Both the position numbers and the translations under genes were made by a program. A stretch of 64,000 nucleotides of DNA from an uncultured Corynebacterium sp. (GTDB lineage Bacteria > Actinomycetota > Actinomycetes > Mycobacteriales > Mycobacteriaceae), in NCBI RefSeq assembly GCF_946223165.1, contig NZ_CAMIBP010000011.1, positions 9,737 to 73,736 on the forward strand. The letters run 5' to 3'. Positions 1-8,353 of the stretch are shown here, in pieces (position 1 is the first letter of the stretch; every line of letters begins with the position of its first letter). Below the pieces are notes generated by a model that was not told where the DNA came from, searched no databases, and saw only the letters and a program-made list of their open reading frames with translations.

Positions 1-1431
1 CCAGTCGACGGCGAGTACATGGACAACATCACCCCGATCACCGGTGAGGTCTTCTGCCAGTTTGCGCGCGGCAAGGAGGCGGACATCAACCTCGCCATCG
101 ACGCCGCTGAGGAAGCGTTCAAGACCTGGGGCAAGACCTCGGTCACCGAGCGCTCCAACATTCTGCTCCGCATCGCGGACCGCATTGAGGAGCACCTTGA
201 GGAAGCTGCTGTCGTGGAGACCTGGGAGAACGGCAAGGCCGTGCGTGAGACCCTCGCCGCTGATATCCCGCTCATGGTGGATCACTTCCGCTACTTCGCC
301 GGCGTGCTGCGCGCTCAGGAGGGTGGCATCTCCCAGATTGATGAGGACACTGTGGCCTACCACTTCCACGAGCCGCTCGGCGTCGTGGGCCAGATCATCC
401 CGTGGAACTTCCCGCTCCTTATGGGCGCCTGGAAGCTTGCTCCGGCACTGGCCGCAGGCAACACCGTCGTCCTCAAGCCGGCGGAGCAGACCCCGGTTTC
501 CATCCTGTGGCTCATTGACCTCATTGGAGACCTCATCCCGGCCGGCATGGTCAACATCGTCAACGGCATCGGCGAGGAAGCAGGCGTGGCCCTGTCCAAC
601 TCCGACCGCATCGCCAAGATCGCCTTCACCGGCTCCACCCCGGTGGGCAAGATCATCAACAAGGCCGCCTCGGAGAAGCTCATCCCGGTCACCCTGGAGC
701 TGGGGGGCAAGTCCCCGTCCATCTTCTTCCCGGACATCATGGACAAGGACGATAGCTTCCTTGAGAAGTGTGTCGAGGGCTTCGTGATGTTCGCCCTCAA
801 CCAGGGCGAGGTCTGCACCTGCCCGTCCCGTGCGCTGGTCCACGAGGACATCGCGGATGAGTTCATCAAGCTGGCCGTCGAGCGCGTCAAGAAAATCAAG
901 ATTGGTCACCCGCTCGATACTGAGACCATGATGGGCGCGCAGGCTTCCCAGGAGCAGATGGACAAGATTACCGAGTACCTGGAGATTGGCCCGGCCGAGG
1001 GTGCTGAGGTTCTCACCGGCGGCCACATCAACAAGATTGAGGGCCTCGATGGTGGCTTCTACATCGAGCCGACCGTCTTTAAGGGCACCAACGACATGCG
1101 CATCTTCCGCGAGGAGATCTTCGGCCCGGTCCTCTCCGTGGCAACCTTCAAGGACTACGACGAGGCGATCGCCATTGCTAACGACACCAACTTTGGCCTC
1201 GGCTCTGGTGTCTGGTCCCGCAACGCCAATATCTGCTACCGCGCTGGCCGTGACATTCAGGCAGGCCGCGTCTGGGTCAACCAGTACCACTGCTACCCGG
1301 CTCACGCCGCCTTCGGTGGCTACAAGGAGTCTGGCCTGGGCCGCGAGAACCACCTTATGATGCTCTCCCACTACCAGGAGACCAAGAACATGCTGGTGTC
1401 CTACTCCGAGAAGCCGACTGGCCTCTTCTAA
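1..1431 (+). CDS. ald: Aldehyde dehydrogenase (acetaldehyde type), 5' end outside window
   Basis: NAD-dependent oxidation of acetaldehyde or a similar aldehyde to the acid in the cytoplasm; in C. glutamicum the homologue serves ethanol catabolism. The reading frame is open from base 1 ([18 protein letters not shown]), which is internal sequence of this family, so the ATG at 19 is not the true start and some 30 residues are missing. Visible motifs are [10 protein letters not shown] (cofactor site), [16 protein letters not shown] with the general-base Glu, and [11 protein letters not shown] with the catalytic Cys. The [11 protein letters not shown] form is typical of the ExaC/AldA acetaldehyde group. 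A strong hairpin follows. In C. glutamicum this gene lies near hspR-dnaK, which would be just left of the window (from memory). Confidence 0.93.
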   Translation, partial: PVDGEYMDNITPITGEVFCQFARGKEADINLAIDAAEEAFKTWGKTSVTERSNILLRIADRIEEHLEEAAVVETWENGKAVRETLAADIPLMVDHFRYFAGVLRAQEGGISQIDEDTVAYHFHEPLGVVGQIIPWNFPLLMGAWKLAPALAAGNTVVLKPAEQTPVSILWLIDLIGDLIPAGMVNIVNGIGEEAGVALSNSDRIAKIAFTGSTPVGKIINKAASEKLIPVTLELGGKSPSIFFPDIMDKDDSFLEKCVEGFVMFALNQGEVCTCPSRALVHEDIADEFIKLAVERVKKIKIGHPLDTETMMGAQASQEQMDKITEYLEIGPAEGAEVLTGGHINKIEGLDGGFYIEPTVFKGTNDMRIFREEIFGPVLSVATFKDYDEAIAIANDTNFGLGSGVWSRNANICYRAGRDIQAGRVWVNQYHCYPAHAAFGGYKESGLGRENHLMMLSHYQETKNMLVSYSEKPTGLF

Positions 1432-1475
1432 GCCCGACGACCTCGCGGCTATTTCCTTTCTGACAGAGTGATCCC

Positions 1476-1514
1476 GTGATGGCCCCGTCCGCCCGGTGCG
1501 GACGGGGCCATCAC
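1476..1514 (+). terminator. Rho-independent-type hairpin after ald
   Basis: Perfect 17-bp arms (1476-1492 and 1498-1514) with a 5-nt loop, GC-rich, between the convergent ald and DUF1023 genes. There is no long T tract, so it may act in both directions. Confidence 0.8.
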
Positions 1515-1601
1515 GCATGTGTAGACGTGCCCCACATCGAGCCTGGGCAGAGTCCGGGGTGTGCTAGGGCAGAGCGCGGCTAGGTCTGGGCTCTTCTCGA
1601 G

Positions 1602-2759
1602 CTAGGGGCGGACGATGGACCGTAACCCCGTGTAGAACGCTGGGTTGTCCCAATAGCTGCTGTGGCCACCCGGCCGCCCATCGGCGCCGGGCAAGGGTGT
1701 GGCGCCGAAGGCGGGATCTGACGGGGCGGGGCCGAATGCGCCACGGTCCGGCCCGGTGATGAGTGTGATCGGATCATCGCGGTTCGTGGCGGACCATACG
1801 CGGGCGCGAAAGTCGCGGGCGTGTTGCCGCGAAGAGCCGGGGCTGCCGACGAGCACGATGTCATCGGCGACACCGCGAGCCGTGCCGGCCACAAGCGAGC
1901 CGTAGGAATGACCGACGAGGATGCGCTGGGCCCTGGGCCACCGGCGAGAAACGCCGCGCTGGAACTGCTCGAGCTCCCGTGCGCCAGCGTGTGCTGGCTC
2001 GGTGCGGGCTCCCGTAGGGACGTTGGGTGGCGCGTTGTACCCCAGCCATGCCACGGCGACGCCGCCGGTGGCCGTGCCCATGCGCCGAGCGTGATCGATG
2101 GCGTTGCCCCATTGTTCAGGATTCCCGGAGCCCACGCCGGGGATGAACGTGGTGACCGACGCCGGGGCCGTTCCTTGCTCGGCGAGGGCGTCGAGCGCGG
2201 TGGCGCCGCCGGGGTAGACGAGGGCGACGAGGTGGCCCTGGCCCAGGGCGCCTACCTCCGCGAGGATGACGTCCTCGCCGTAGCGCGCGGCGAAGTCCTC
2301 GGGGCTAAGCCCGGCGAAGGTGAGGTTGGTGACATGCATGGCGGCCAGCGATACGTCGGCAAAGTCCGCGAACTCCCGCGGCGGATGGACCTCAATGGGG
2401 GTGCAGACGCGACGGATCTCGAGGGCGCAGAGCGCGTCGAGGGCCTCGACGACGGCGGGCCGCAGGCGTGCCGACACCCTTCCCAAGGGGGCGTCCGCCA
2501 GGCGCTCGACGAGCTGGACGACGGAGACATACGACGTGACGATGGCGGCGACCTTGGTCATCTGTTCCACGGTGAGTTCCCAGGCTTCGCCGGCCCGGCG
2601 TGCGGCGTCATGGGCGGCAACCGGCGCGGGTCCCCGCAGGTCAAAAAATAGGGTATCCCAACGCTGGTGGTGGTCCGTGGAATGTATACGCACCAGTGCC
2701 GCGTAAAAAGTCAGGGTGCCGGCGGTCTCGGCGAGGGTGGAGGAGGACAGCGGGCTCAT
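1602..2759 (-). CDS. DUF1023-type alpha/beta hydrolase
   Basis: 385-residue actinobacterial alpha/beta-hydrolase of the DUF1023 kind. The N-terminal half (to about residue 190) is helical and carries no obvious motif. The C-terminal half has the family signatures WLGYNAPP, the nucleophile elbow GHSYGS near residue 285, and GHSSYWDN near the end with the likely catalytic His. Substrate unknown; the family is usually annotated as lipase/esterase-like. There is no signal peptide. Its ATG overlaps the last 4 nt of the upstream small gene at 2756-3055, so the two are translationally coupled. Function beyond the fold is not supported. Confidence 0.8.
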   Translation of the reverse strand: MSPLSSSTLAETAGTLTFYAALVRIHSTDHHQRWDTLFFDLRGPAPVAAHDAARRAGEAWELTVEQMTKVAAIVTSYVSVVQLVERLADAPLGRVSARLRPAVVEALDALCALEIRRVCTPIEVHPPREFADFADVSLAAMHVTNLTFAGLSPEDFAARYGEDVILAEVGALGQGHLVALVYPGGATALDALAEQGTAPASVTTFIPGVGSGNPEQWGNAIDHARRMGTATGGVAVAWLGYNAPPNVPTGARTEPAHAGARELEQFQRGVSRRWPRAQRILVGHSYGSLVAGTARGVADDIVLVGSPGSSRQHARDFRARVWSATNRDDPITLITGPDRGAFGPAPSDPAFGATPLPGADGRPGGHSSYWDNPAFYTGLRSIVRP

Positions 2760-3055
2760 GGGGCGCGGCCCCCTCGTGTGTCGAGCGCCGCGGAGGCTTC
2801 GCGCAGGCGGGCAGCGAGGAGCGCGTCCTCGTCGCGCATACGGTTGAGGAAGTCGGCAAGGGAGCTAAAGAGGGTCTCAGTGCCCGCATCGGCAGCGCCG
2901 AGCGCGCCGCGCCATGCGGCGAGAGCCTCGTGGAGCGCGGCGGCCGTGCGGGAGCCGTCGTCTGGGAGATCCGGAATCGCGCCGAGGCGGTGGTGGGAAA
3001 GCCGCCGTGCGGCGGCGATGGACTGGTCAATGGAGGAAGCATCGAAGTAGTTCAT
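2756..3055 (-). CDS. Small helical protein coupled to the DUF1023 hydrolase
   Basis: 99-residue, Ala-rich, all-helical hypothetical protein starting MNYFDASSID. A more distal in-frame TTG (3091) is possible, but the ATG at 3055 is preferred. A W-R-G tripeptide sits near the middle (AAWRGALG, about residue 48) between two predicted helices. This resembles the WXG100 helical hairpin, and WXG100-like helices often accompany DUF1023 hydrolases in actinobacteria. That link is inference from size and motif only. It overlaps the hydrolase start by 4 nt. No export signal. Confidence 0.6.
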   Translation of the reverse strand: MNYFDASSIDQSIAAARRLSHHRLGAIPDLPDDGSRTAAALHEALAAWRGALGAADAGTETLFSSLADFLNRMRDEDALLAARLREASAALDTRGGRAP

Positions 3056-3147
3056 GTCGCCTACTGTCGGGCGTGCGTGCGCGGTGTGCAAGGGACTCTC
3101 AGGAAACCTGTGGATAACTGGCGGTGTGGGCGCTACATTGGGCGACT

Positions 3148-3993
3148 ATGAAGATCGCAGCTGTGCAATTCGTGTCCACTGGTGATACCAAAGCCAATCT
3201 GGAGTTGGCGTGTGAGCACATTGAGGAGGCCGCCTCCCACGGCGCGCGCCTCATCGTGCTGCCCGAGGCGACCTCCCAAAGCTTCGCCTCCGGGCGGCTG
3301 GATACCCAGGCGGCGGATCTCGATGGCGAGTTCGCGCAGGGGCTGCGCGAGGTGGCCCTGCGGTTGGGTGTGACGGTCATTGCCGGCATGTTCCGCCCCG
3401 CGGACGTAGTGGAGCGCACGCGTGACGACGGTAGTGTGAAGACCATCCACCGCGTGTTCAACACCGCCCTGGTGACGGGAGCGAGCGATGACGGCGAGAT
3501 TCACGCGGGTTACGACAAGATTCACACGTACGATGCGTTTGACTACCGGGAGTCGGACACCGTTAAGCCCGGCGAGAAGCTGTTCACCTTTGATCTTGAG
3601 GGCCTGACCATCGGCGTGGCTATCTGCTATGACATCCGCTTCCCAGAGCAGTTCAAGGCGCTGGCACGTGCGGGGGCCCAGGTCATCGCCGTGCCATTCA
3701 GCTGGGCCGATGGCCCTGGTAAGCGCGAGCAATGGCGCCTGCTGTCGACCGCGCGGGCGCTGGATTCGACCAGCTTCATCGTGGCCGCGGGCCAGGCACG
3801 CCCGGGTGGGGAGGCCGAAGCCGGCACGCCGTCCGGCCCTACCGGCGCGGGTCACTCGGTCATCGTGCAGCCCGACGGCGTTCGCCTGGCCGAGTCCGGG
3901 TATGAGGACGATATCCTTTACGCCGATGTGGATGCGGAGACCGTCGCGCGCACGCGCACGGCGCTCCCGGTTCTGGAGGGGCCGACGTTCTAA
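3148..3993 (+). CDS. Carbon-nitrogen hydrolase (nitrilase superfamily amidase)
   Basis: 281-residue cytoplasmic C-N hydrolase cleaving an amide. The Glu-Lys-Cys triad is visible: Glu in VLPEATS (about residue 46), Lys in YDKIHTYDAFDYRES (about 120) and Cys in AICYDIRFPEQ (about 155). The DAFDYRES loop is typical of Nit2/omega-amidase and deaminated-glutathione amidase relatives, so a metabolite-repair role is plausible. The ATG at 3148 begins the canonical MKIAAVQF strand; the GTG 24 nt upstream only adds a poorly conserved leader. A -10 TACATT lies 8 nt before the ATG, which suggests a leaderless mRNA. Confidence 0.88.
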   Translation: MKIAAVQFVSTGDTKANLELACEHIEEAASHGARLIVLPEATSQSFASGRLDTQAADLDGEFAQGLREVALRLGVTVIAGMFRPADVVERTRDDGSVKTIHRVFNTALVTGASDDGEIHAGYDKIHTYDAFDYRESDTVKPGEKLFTFDLEGLTIGVAICYDIRFPEQFKALARAGAQVIAVPFSWADGPGKREQWRLLSTARALDSTSFIVAAGQARPGGEAEAGTPSGPTGAGHSVIVQPDGVRLAESGYEDDILYADVDAETVARTRTALPVLEGPTF

Positions 3994-4066
3994 TGCAGGC
4001 CGCCGCCTGAGGCAGCCCGACACGTGAAAGGACGGCGGGATAGGGGCCTTTAACTGAGGAGGTCCA

Positions 4067-5251
4067 TTAGCTGGGGTCCCAGTCGCGGCCGTGGGCCCAT
4101 GGGTGCGCTTCGATGGCGGCGGGGTCGACGCCCGCGGCCGTGAGCTTGTCCACGGCGTCGTCGACGCGGTGCGCCGGGCCGACGAGGATGAGATTGAGGT
4201 CGCGGGGGTCCTCGCGTTCGAGGAGGGTGACCACCGGGTCCGGGGTGACCACGAGCTCGAGGTCAGAGCGAGCGGGATCGTCTGTGACGCCGAGGAGCCA
4301 CGGGTCCGTGGCGGCGTCGACGAGGTTGGTGAGTGCCAGCGCGCTATCGAGGCGGGCGAGCAGCGATTGAACAGTGGCGTCATAGTGCTGGCCCGGGCTG
4401 GTGGCGGAGGCATACACGGTGCAGTCGAGGCTGATGTTCTCGTCGGCAACCGTGGCGGCCTCGACGCGGTGGAGGAGCACGGCACGCACGGCGGCCCATC
4501 CGGTGCCAAAGCATACGAACGTGGGGCGCCCGGCGTAGCGGCCCCCGGCGGCGAACGTGCCGCGCGGCGTGCCGAGCGTCCACACGTCGCCGGGCTTGGA
4601 GCGCGCAAGCAGCGCCGCGCCGTCCAACCCCGCGCCGGCGGGCGCCTGGATGTGGAACTCGAGCTGGCCCACCGCGTTGGCTGGTGCTGCTGGTGTGAGG
4701 TGGACCCACGTTCCCGGCAGGAGGCGGGAGGTTACCGGAAGATACTGCCCCGGTTCGAAGTCGAGCGGCATGGCGATCTCGAGGCGCACGACGGCGATCT
4801 CTCGGTTGGGGCGCTGCACGTCGACGACCTGGGCCTGATGCGCGGGCGCGATTCCGGCCAGATCGGCCTCCCGGGCGGCATCGGCAAGCTCCGCGCAGGC
4901 CAGCTCGATGGCGCGTTCGCCGGCGATGCGGTCCGAGGCCGACAGATCAAACAGATCGAGACCCCCGATGAGGCAGCGCGCGAAGTCGTCATAGATCTCC
5001 GGTGGGAAGCCGTGGCGGCGGTGGTCGCGCCCCAGCTTGCGCAGCGCCCGCAGCGCCCCGGGCTCGGGCCCTCCCCAGGGATCGCAATGGTCGAGAAACC
5101 AGGCCAGCGCGCCCGCCATGTCGGAATGCGTGCGGTCCATGGACAGCGCAAAGATCTGCCGGGACTCCATGACGGACATAAACAGCGCCTCGTGCACGCG
5201 GTCGCGGTAGGCGTCCGCATTGTCGCGCAGCAGCTGGGCCAGACCTTTCAT
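4067..5251 (-). CDS. Globin-domain FAD/NAD-binding oxidoreductase (flavohaemoprotein-like)
   Basis: 394 residues from the ATG at 5251. Residues 1-150 resemble a globin, with the FHb-like DHRRHGFPPEIYDDF segment that should hold the proximal His. Residues 160-260 form a ferredoxin-reductase FAD domain (EPGQYLPVTSRL). Residues 270-390 form an NAD-binding lobe (TFVCFGTGWAAVRAV). Flavohaemoglobins oxidise NO to nitrate, but the active-site residues are diverged, so NO dioxygenase activity is not assured. The frame stays open upstream to 5470 without family sequence. It ends convergently with the nitrilase gene. One exact copy of the dispersed 15-mer lies at 4875-4889 (encoding ELADAA). Confidence 0.8.
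   Translation of the reverse strand: MKGLAQLLRDNADAYRDRVHEALFMSVMESRQIFALSMDRTHSDMAGALAWFLDHCDPWGGPEPGALRALRKLGRDHRRHGFPPEIYDDFARCLIGGLDLFDLSASDRIAGERAIELACAELADAAREADLAGIAPAHQAQVVDVQRPNREIAVVRLEIAMPLDFEPGQYLPVTSRLLPGTWVHLTPAAPANAVGQLEFHIQAPAGAGLDGAALLARSKPGDVWTLGTPRGTFAAGGRYAGRPTFVCFGTGWAAVRAVLLHRVEAATVADENISLDCTVYASATSPGQHYDATVQSLLARLDSALALTNLVDAATDPWLLGVTDDPARSDLELVVTPDPVVTLLEREDPRDLNLILVGPAHRVDDAVDKLTAAGVDPAAIEAHPWAHGRDWDPS
4875..4889 (+). repeat. Dispersed 15-mer GCGGCATCGGCAAGC, copy 1
   Basis: Exact 15-bp copy inside the globin-reductase gene. Confidence 0.9.
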
Positions 5252-5485
5252 AGCGGTCAAGCCTACCCGCGCGGCACACGAGGAGAGCGGAATCCTCCGC
5301 CAGATCCACGCGGTGGACCAAGCATGAGCGAGAAAAACTTGATTGACCTGTGGGCCGATATCGTCTGCCCGTGGTGTTACCTGGCTGCGCCGGGCGCCCA
5401 GTCCGTGGAGGTCTACAACCAGGCGCTCGATCAGGTCGTGGCCCTGGTCGACGGTGCTCATGAGGGACATGAGAGTGACGGTGGG

Positions 5486-5500
5486 GCGGCATCGGCAAGC
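5486..5500 (+). repeat. Dispersed 15-mer, copy 2
   Basis: Exact copy of GCGGCATCGGCAAGC in the tail of the DsbA-like remnant, 611 bp from copy 1 in the same orientation. Confidence 0.9.
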
Positions 5501-5510
5501 GAAGCAGAAA

Positions 5511-5551
5511 CCCCCGCGCTAGAACCCAATAGTGGGTTCCGCACGCGGGGG
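5511..5551 (-). terminator. Two-tier hairpin between remnant and LLM gene
   Basis: Outer stem CCCCCGCG (5511-5518) pairs with 5544-5551. Inner stem GAACCCA (5522-5528) pairs with TGGGTTC (5533-5539). It is placed to end transcription of the minus-strand oxidoreductase gene. Confidence 0.55.
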
Positions 5552-5588
5552 AATTACATGGCCCAGGAGGTGGCCTGAGCTGGTGGCC

Positions 5589-6659
5589 CTAGTCGATGGC
5601 GTAGCCAGTGACCGGGCCCTGGGTGTTGGGCTCCCAGCCCAGCTCCGGGGCGACGTACGTGGCGAAGGAATCGAGGATCTTCACGTTGACGTCCACGCCC
5701 ATGCCGGTCGGCACGGTGATGAGCAGGGTGTCAGCGGCCATGACGGCCGGGTCGGCCTTGAGCTGCTCGATGAGCTTGTCCGGCTCGGCGGCGTAGGTGC
5801 GGCCGAAGATGGAAGCGTTCTGGGTGTCCGGGAGCATGCCCACCTGGTCGCGGCCGGGGGCCTGCATGCCGAACATCTGCATGTCGGCGCCGTCGATGAT
5901 GGGGAAGATGGAGCGGGACACGGAGACACGCGGGGTCCAGTCGTGGCCGGCCTCCTTCCATGCGGCGCGGTAGCGGTTAATCTGCTCCACCTGGACCTCG
6001 CCCAGGGTTTGGGCGGTGGTCTCGGAGACCAGGGTGGACGACATGAGGTTGAGGCCGTCCTTGGCGGTCTGCTCGGCGGAGGCGTGGGTGCCGGAGCCGT
6101 AGAAGACGTGCTTGCGCAGCTCCGGGGCGAACGGGAAGACCGGCAGGGGCGAGCCCGGCTGGAACATGTTCGGGTACTGGCGGTCCAGCGGGGCGGCGGT
6201 GGCAAAACCGTTGCCGTCCACCGCGGCCATAAATTTCTCCAGGTGATCGCGGGCGACGTCCGCGCCGTTGGGGGCCTCGCCCTTGTAGCCGAAGGCCTCC
6301 CAGCCGCGCTCGGAGACCTCCGGGGCGCCGCGGGAGACGCCAAGTGCCACGCGGCCGCCGGAGAGCTGGTAGAGGGAGGCCGCCTCCTCGGCCAGGTAGA
6401 GCAGGTTTTCATAACGCATGTCGATGACGCCGGTGCCGACCTCGATGTGCTTAGTGGCGCCGGCCACCGCGCCGAGTAGCGGCATGGGGGCGGAGGCCTG
6501 GGGGACGAAGTGGTGGACGCGGAAGGAGGCGTTGTTCACGCCGATCTCGTCCGTGGCCTTGGCTAATTCGAGGTGGATCTGAGCCATCTTCTCCGCGCTC
6601 GGGCCGCGGGTGCCGCCGAATGCGTAGTGGCCGAAGCTTAAGAAACCGAATGCCTTCAT
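5589..6659 (-). CDS. LLM-class flavin-dependent oxidoreductase
   Basis: 356-residue luciferase-like monooxygenase fold, probably FMNH2-dependent. It has the family start MKAFGFLSFGHY, the substrate-region His pair (RVHHF), the EVGTGVIDMRYENL strand, and LSGGRVALGVSRGAP near residue 110, typical of the F420/FMN LLM superfamily. Substrate unknown. The start at 6659 is fixed by an AAAGGAG ribosome binding site. That site lies inside the right arm of a perfect 11-bp inverted repeat (6670-6696), so expression is probably controlled at this hairpin or operator. The minus-strand flavin monooxygenase gene is upstream and could be part of the same response. Confidence 0.85.
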   Translation of the reverse strand: MKAFGFLSFGHYAFGGTRGPSAEKMAQIHLELAKATDEIGVNNASFRVHHFVPQASAPMPLLGAVAGATKHIEVGTGVIDMRYENLLYLAEEAASLYQLSGGRVALGVSRGAPEVSERGWEAFGYKGEAPNGADVARDHLEKFMAAVDGNGFATAAPLDRQYPNMFQPGSPLPVFPFAPELRKHVFYGSGTHASAEQTAKDGLNLMSSTLVSETTAQTLGEVQVEQINRYRAAWKEAGHDWTPRVSVSRSIFPIIDGADMQMFGMQAPGRDQVGMLPDTQNASIFGRTYAAEPDKLIEQLKADPAVMAADTLLITVPTGMGVDVNVKILDSFATYVAPELGWEPNTQGPVTGYAID

Positions 6660-6669
6660 GCGTAAAACT

Positions 6670-6696
6670 CCTTTGTTGTTGATGTAACAACAAAGG
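6670..6696 (-). promoter_or_regulatory. Perfect inverted repeat masking the ribosome binding site of the LLM gene
   Basis: CCTTTGTTGTT (6670-6680) is followed by a 5-nt spacer and then AACAACAAAGG (6686-6696). On the minus strand the AAAGGAG ribosome binding site is the last part of the arm next to the start codon. A folded RNA would hide it, and as DNA it is a good dimeric-repressor operator. Confidence 0.75.
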
Positions 6697-6726
6697 GGTG
6701 TATCACTTTCGGATTGAAGTCTCTAG

Positions 6727-7830
6727 CTAGTTGGCTTTCTCGCTAAAGAGCAGCTCAGAGGCGCGCTTTGCGGCCAAGCGGCCGGCTCGGGTGGCGCCGC
6801 GAGTCGACGCGGTAGAGCCGTACCCGGCCAGGAGGACGCGGCGATCCGCCTTCACCGTGACCTCGTCGAGCATCTCGATGCCGCCGTGGGCGGTGAAGAT
6901 ATCCAGCGTGCGCAAGTGATCGAGCGCGTGCCGGAAGCCGGTGTTGAAGAAGAGGATGTCCGCGTCCACGCAGGTACCCGCCGGGAAGGGTTGCCAGAAC
7001 GCCGTCGGCTCGCCCTCGGACTCGCCAAAGATGACGCCGTCGGCTGTCACTTGGGTGAACATGCCGCGGGCGACGAGCACGCCGCGGGCGATGCCCTCCG
7101 TGTGCTCATCCCACGGAGGGATACCGGTAGTGGAGATGACGGATGCCGGCGGGTAGCCCGCAAAAGTGCGCTCGCGCACGGCCTCCTCAACGTTGCGTCC
7201 CCACTGGTGATTGAATGTGACGTCGACGAAGTCAGGTATGCGGCGCGTGGCCCACACGGTCTCCGCGACGCCTTCGAGCTCCAGGAGGAATTGGACGGCC
7301 GACATGCCGCCGCCGACGACGATGGTCTTCTTGCCGCGGAACGCCTCGCGGTCGCGGAAGTCCTTGGTGTGCATGATGCGGCCACCGAACTTTTCGATGC
7401 CGGGAATCTCCGGAATGACAGGCGCATCCCACGTGCCCGTGGCGTTGATGATGACGCGAGCGAAGAGCTCCGAGCCGTCGTCAAGCGTTACGATGAATCC
7501 GTCAGTGCGCTCGACCTTGGTCACCCGGACCGGGCGGCGAACAGCAAGGTTAAAGGTCTTCTCGTAGCGCTCGTAGTATTCGGATACCACCTGAGAGGCG
7601 GGCAGGTGGGGGTTCTCCGACGGGGCCTTCATGCCCGGCAGATCGGCAATGCCGTGGGTCTTGCCGAGGACCAGGGAATCCCAGCGGTGGCGCCATGCTC
7701 CGCCCGGCCCCTCGTTGGCATCGAGAACAACGAAATCGACGCCGGGCTTCAGCCCGCGGAAGGCGAGTTGGTGGGCGGAGGCGAGGCCGGCCTGCCCGGC
7801 GCCGATGACGACAACCTCGAAGCATTCCAT
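6727..7830 (-). CDS. FAD-dependent NAD(P)H monooxygenase (CzcO/YUCCA-like)
   Basis: 367-residue flavoprotein monooxygenase-like oxidoreductase. The FAD motif GAGQAG is at residues 10-15, and a second dinucleotide motif VVGGGMSA near residue 160 fits NADPH. WRHRWDSL and NATGTWDAPVIPEIPG are typical of CzcO-type flavin monooxygenases. Substrate not predictable. Start taken at 7830 (MECFEVVVIGAGQAG); an ATG 12 nt upstream (MIFT) is the alternative, and the frame remains open to 8004 with unrelated sequence. It lies just upstream of the LLM gene on the same strand. Confidence 0.82.
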   Translation of the reverse strand: MECFEVVVIGAGQAGLASAHQLAFRGLKPGVDFVVLDANEGPGGAWRHRWDSLVLGKTHGIADLPGMKAPSENPHLPASQVVSEYYERYEKTFNLAVRRPVRVTKVERTDGFIVTLDDGSELFARVIINATGTWDAPVIPEIPGIEKFGGRIMHTKDFRDREAFRGKKTIVVGGGMSAVQFLLELEGVAETVWATRRIPDFVDVTFNHQWGRNVEEAVRERTFAGYPPASVISTTGIPPWDEHTEGIARGVLVARGMFTQVTADGVIFGESEGEPTAFWQPFPAGTCVDADILFFNTGFRHALDHLRTLDIFTAHGGIEMLDEVTVKADRRVLLAGYGSTASTRGATRAGRLAAKRASELLFSEKAN

Positions 7831-7949
7831 GGTGAATATCATAACGGAGGGCCCGCTGTATGAGCATGTCATCGGGGGAGGCTCGGGGAGACGCGTAGAG
7901 CTGCTGGTTAATGATTGAAGTGACTTCCGTGAGTGTCGCTTACCCTGGT

Positions 7950-8351
7950 ATGGCGAAGGGCGCGCGTGCGGCCTGTGGCTCCAATTCTGATCCGACGGCC
8001 GCACCGGCGTCCGATGCTGCCTCGGGGGAGACTAGCGGCATCGGCAGCCGCGAGGTCTACGTGTAGGCCCTCGAGTCTGGTGAGGTGGACATCATCTCGG
8101 ACTACGCCGGTAACCTCGCCCAGTTCCTCAAGGCTGAGCTCGCCTCCGGCGCCGATGCTGATGCCGATGCCGTGTGCGCCGCGCTTGCCGATGCCGCTCT
8201 GCGTGCCGGTGTCGTGGGCACGCTCGTGCTCGGGCTTAACTCAGGCGCTGCCCTACAGGCTGGTGGCGTGGTCTCCGGCGCCGCGCCCGTGGCTGAGGCA
8301 CTCGAATGGCTGCGTGCGCAGCCGAATGTTGACGTGGAGGAGCTGGATTAG
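7950..8351 (+). pseudogene. Decayed glycine-betaine/choline-type substrate-binding lipoprotein
   Basis: Reading from the ATG at 7950 gives a short N-terminus with a lipobox-like RAACGSNSDP. Then comes GIGSREVYV, an in-frame TAG stop, and ALESGEVDIISDYAGNLAQFLKAEL. These blocks are diagnostic of ProX/OpuBC binding proteins (usual length about 300 residues). Most of lobe 1 and much of lobe 2 are missing. The tail (residues 60-133) is Ala/Asp-rich and ends 2 nt before metI. It carries an exact reverse copy of the dispersed 15-mer at 8183-8197 and a near copy at about 8033. The stop codon plus deletions make this a pseudogene. Confidence 0.75.
8183..8197 (-). repeat. Dispersed 15-mer, copy 3
   Basis: Exact copy in reverse orientation inside the decayed binding-protein gene. 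Confidence 0.9.
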
Positions 8352-8353
8352 GC

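Larger units (their letters stand above)
5324..5578 (+). pseudogene. DsbA/FrnE-like N-terminal fragment
   Basis: An 84-codon frame. Its first 20 residues, with LIDLWADIVCPWCYL, reproduce the start of DsbA-family FrnE-type thiol oxidoreductases including the CPWC active site. Full-length homologues run to about 210-240 residues, but here the match stops after CYL. The rest (SVEVYNQALDQVVALV onward) is unrelated and ends at a two-tier hairpin. No ribosome binding site is visible. The second exact copy of the dispersed 15-mer (5486-5500) lies in the tail. Best read as a gene remnant joined to foreign sequence; a short expressed peptide cannot be excluded. Confidence 0.6.

Noticed and set aside
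3133..4608. 491-codon minus-strand frame
   Set aside because: Crosses the nitrilase gene and the end of the next gene; low-complexity Arg/Pro translation without motifs.
4091..5320. Long plus-strand frame running into the DsbA-like fragment
   Set aside because: Antisense shadow of the globin-reductase gene; only the part from 5324 carries recognisable sequence.
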